Source: Candidatus Aegiribacteria sp. (GTDB taxonomy: Bacteria; Fermentibacterota; Fermentibacteria; Fermentibacterales; JCC-6). From it: a stretch of 5,962 bases of DNA. Positions within the stretch are counted from its first letter, which is position 1. Each line of letters starts with the position of its first letter. Location: contig DAOWFD010000423.1 of NCBI GenBank assembly GCA_030638185.1, forward strand, positions 1-5,962, written 5' to 3'. The position numbers were made by a program, and so were the translations under genes. This document shows positions 5,088-5,962 of the stretch, in pieces. A model generated the notes under the pieces. It did no database searches. It was not told the DNA's origin and saw only the letters and a program-made list of their open reading frames with translations.

Positions 5088-5120
5088 ATGCTCAAAGGTA
5101 GAAAAGTGGTCCTGAGGACC
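5088..5120 (+). pseudogene. 5' stub of a gene resembling a GNAT acetyltransferase start
   Basis: GGAGG (5078-5082) is five bases from ATG 5088, and an extended -10 lies further up. The first eleven codons read MLKGRKVVLRT, the M-L-x-G-x-x-V-x-L-R pattern common at the N-terminus of RimJ/RimL-type N-acetyltransferases. After that the frame (open to 5288) turns into Ser/Arg/Pro-rich sequence typical of an antisense reading, because the opposite strand carries a propeller fragment. The likely reading is a gene cut off after about ten codons. Eleven residues are too few to be sure of the family. Confidence 0.35.
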
Positions 5121-5271
5121 AGCCGCTCATCCACATCCTGTAGCTCCCCTCATCGAAGACCATGCAGGGTCCGAACACACCTTTCTTGTTCCAGAAGCCG
5201 GGCGCTCCCCGAAGAAGTACCGGATTGTCAGGGAACTTCACTCAGTCTATCTGCGCCATGGCTTCGGAGCA
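5092..5271 (-). pseudogene. Fragment of a GH43/GH130-like beta-propeller protein
   Basis: The minus frame gives KFPDNPVLLRGAPGFWNKKG followed by VFGPCMVFDEGSYRMWMSGW, ending at TGA 5092-5094. The order NPVL, G-x-x-G-x-W, GP-x-V-x-D-x-G-x-Y-x-MW-x-SG is the blade-to-blade signature of five-bladed propellers related to glycoside hydrolase families 43, 117 and 130. In these proteins a W-x-K usually precedes NPVL. Here the codon before V-K-F is TGA (5242-5244), one base from TGG, and the preceding residues (SEAMAQID) still resemble the usual S-x-D-G-I-x-W. So this is about one blade of a dead gene with a Trp-to-stop change; both ends are missing and the last residues (GPLFYL) probably come from the neighbouring stub. 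Confidence 0.6.
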
Positions 5272-5284
5272 TTGTAGAACATGA

Positions 5285-5563
5285 ATAAACACAGTGGACT
5301 TCATGCTTTATCCCTTCCCCGGTAGCCGCAATCGGGTTTTTACCGAATTACAGTCTACTGATGCCACAACAAGCTCAGCCTCTGATAGGGATTGGTACGA
5401 TGGTATCATCATGCAGGGTGGAGCTTACAGTGACACACCAAATGAGTATGTCATCGAGAGCTGGGTCTGGGTACCACGTGTAATGACTCCTGATCAAGGA
5501 AATACGTACACATTCACAAGGTCGGTTTACGACTTCGTTAATTTGTACGTGCCCAAGAACTAG
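5285..5563 (+). CDS. Hypothetical protein or 3' gene fragment (about 89 aa from GTG 5294)
   Basis: The frame is open from 5285 (after TGA 5282-5284) to TAG 5561-5563. GTG 5294 and ATG 5303 are the only early starts and neither has an SD. The right-hand 65 codons look coding: SASDRDWYDGIIMQGGAYSD, EYVIESWVWVPRV, then GNTYTFTRSVYDFVNLYV, rich in aromatic and acidic residues like an extracellular beta-rich domain. No signal peptide or known motif is visible. I take it as the C-terminal remnant of a secreted protein whose 5' part is lost; a short intact gene is less likely. Confidence 0.4.
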   Translation: MNTVDFMLYPFPGSRNRVFTELQSTDATTSSASDRDWYDGIIMQGGAYSDTPNEYVIESWVWVPRVMTPDQGNTYTFTRSVYDFVNLYVPKN

Positions 5564-5782
5564 GCATAACTGGACACTGGGTTTTCATCGAAATTGGGAT
5601 AGTCTGTAGTTGCTTTGTGATCCGCCCAGAAATTGGATACAATCCTGCTGTTAACGCTTCAAAACTCTATAACTTGACAGCCTGAAGGATATTCGCATAA
5701 TGCCTGTTATTCCACTGTGGCTTCATTCTCCTGAGCTCGAGGCAATCCCGGTCGAATAATCCCTGAAGGAGGGAATTTACTG
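5564..5782. other. Intergenic region carrying the promoter and leader of the next reading frame
   Basis: The left 100 bases show nothing I can name. The right half holds a strong promoter match (5674-5701) and a leader of about 75 bases ending in AAGGAGGG. No terminator is evident after the 5563 stop codon. Confidence 0.5.
5674..5701 (+). promoter_or_regulatory. Strong sigma70-like promoter
   Basis: Perfect TTGACA (5674-5679), 16-base spacer, CATAAT (5696-5701). The same 16-base spacing and CATAxT -10 form occur at the lipoprotein promoter. It points at the reading frame starting at 5783. Confidence 0.55.
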
Positions 5783-5860
5783 ATGAGTGCTATGCGTAAA
5801 GTTGCTGGAGTACTGTCTGCTCTAGTACCTACTTGCATAAATCAGCGTAACATCGTTTGA
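5783..5860 (+). pseudogene. 5' stub of a secreted-protein gene, apparently cut by an insertion sequence
   Basis: AAGGAGGG (5766-5773) lies nine bases before ATG 5783; a second in-frame ATG is at 5792. The frame encodes MSAMRKVAGVLSALV, the charged N-region and hydrophobic core of a signal peptide, and then PTCINQRNIV before TGA 5858-5860. The last ten codons overlap the 3' end of a minus-strand transposase, so they are probably IS sequence and the true gene was interrupted near 5810-5828. With its own promoter and SD the stub is probably still transcribed, but a 25-residue product is unlikely to be functional. The rest of the gene, if kept, would lie to the right of the window. Confidence 0.5.
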
Positions 5861-5962
5861 GAGTAACCTGGTGTACCTTTTCCTTTTTCCACTCAAATGG
5901 ACTACAATCTTCGCTATAGGCTTTATTGAACTTATCTATTGCGTTCCTCACTTGTCTTGGAG
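5823..5962 (-). mobile_element. Probable end of an IS630-like insertion sequence
   Basis: Inferred from the transposase C-terminus and from the abrupt end of signal-peptide coding on the opposite strand. The left boundary is placed at the TA 5823-5824 only as a best guess; the terminal inverted repeat cannot be confirmed because the other end is outside the window. Confidence 0.45.
5829..5962 (-). CDS. IS630-like DDE transposase, C-terminal end (partial at window edge)
   Basis: The minus frame is open from the window edge (first full codon 5958-5960) to TAG 5829-5831, 43 residues. The part RNAIDKFNKAYSEDCSPFEW, followed by KKEKVHQVTLKR, matches the C-terminal pattern of IS630/Tc1-mariner-type transposases, in which a helix with F-I-x-x-[YW]-N is followed by PF-x-W-[TK]-K. 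The DDE catalytic core lies outside the window. Its stop codon is within about 10-20 bases of the apparent junction with the signal-peptide stub, and IS630 elements insert at TA; candidate TA junctions are at 5811-5812, 5823-5824 and 5826-5827. The family call rests on a short C-terminus. Confidence 0.68.
   Translation of the reverse strand, partial: PRQVRNAIDKFNKAYSEDCSPFEWKKEKVHQVTLKRCYADLCK

Larger units (their letters stand above)
4824..5091. other. Region downstream of the surface-protein gene, no intact gene
   Basis: No intact gene is visible. It holds a near-perfect palindrome GAAATCC-T-GGATTTC (4893-4907), a degenerate copy of the upstream gene's 3' end with an aligned stop codon (about 4999-5040), and a promoter-like element with a hairpin (5042-5081). 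The two plus frames open here overlap the previous gene and lack an SD. AAAAC/GTTTT (4824-4841) is too weak to call a terminator. Confidence 0.5.

Noticed and set aside
5088..5288. Full 66-codon plus frame as an intact gene
   Set aside because: After about eleven codons it is Ser/Arg/Pro-rich antisense of the propeller fragment, so only the first codons are kept, as a stub.
5669..5792. Minus frame containing FDRDCLELRRMKPQWNNR and ending AVKL
   Set aside because: Protein-like at first sight, but it has no start with a proper SD distance and lies across a much stronger plus-strand promoter and SD. I could not connect it to a family.

Overview
The window reads as an accessory stretch of a bacterial chromosome, probably from a Gram-negative and possibly uncultivated lineage. 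Support for this is a lipoprotein signal with an LTGC lipobox, a PEGA/YfaP-type surface protein, an Fpg/MutM housekeeping end, Shine-Dalgarno sites of the AGGAGG type, and moderate base composition. I cannot assign a phylum from the sequence.

Layout. The left edge holds the last 46 codons of a formamidopyrimidine-DNA glycosylase (fpg/mutM-like, + strand). Convergent with it on the minus strand are a probable broken small gene (147-288) and an intact 115-residue lipoprotein (329-676) with a good promoter and SD. A 411-base gap (677-1087) follows, holding a start-less protein-like minus frame and short AATCAGG repeats. Next on the minus strand is a 226-residue GYF_2-type protein (1088-1768) with a polyproline run, a 36-bp tandem repeat encoding 12-residue units, and a membrane hairpin. 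A second gap (1769-2201) carries a protein-like + frame interrupted by one TAG that sits in a hairpin loop, and tandem promoter candidates for the next gene.

The main gene (2202-4823, +) encodes an 873-residue membrane-anchored extracytoplasmic protein. Its order is N-terminal anchor, ZU5-like beta domain, about 260 residues of uncharacterised helical sequence, beta-sandwich, PEGA, Ig-like domain, and C-terminal YfaP/DUF2135-like domain.

The right-hand 1.1 kb looks like a gene graveyard. It holds an echo of the main gene's 3' end (about 4999-5040), a promoter/SD/N-terminus stub resembling a GNAT acetyltransferase start (5088 on), and an antisense fragment of a GH43/GH130-like beta-propeller with a TGA where Trp is expected. 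It also holds a 3' gene fragment (5285-5563), and a promoter/SD/signal-peptide stub (5783 on) that runs into the C-terminus of a minus-strand IS630-like transposase at the window edge.

The intact genes do not form a single operon: the lipoprotein and the GYF_2 protein each have their own minus-strand promoter candidate and the large surface protein has its own on the plus strand. The lipoprotein, the GYF_2 membrane protein and the large surface protein are all envelope proteins, but no shared pathway is visible. The strongest 'unusual' signals are the domain architecture of the 873-residue protein and the repeated pattern of gene 5' ends (SD plus first codons) cut off shortly after the start.
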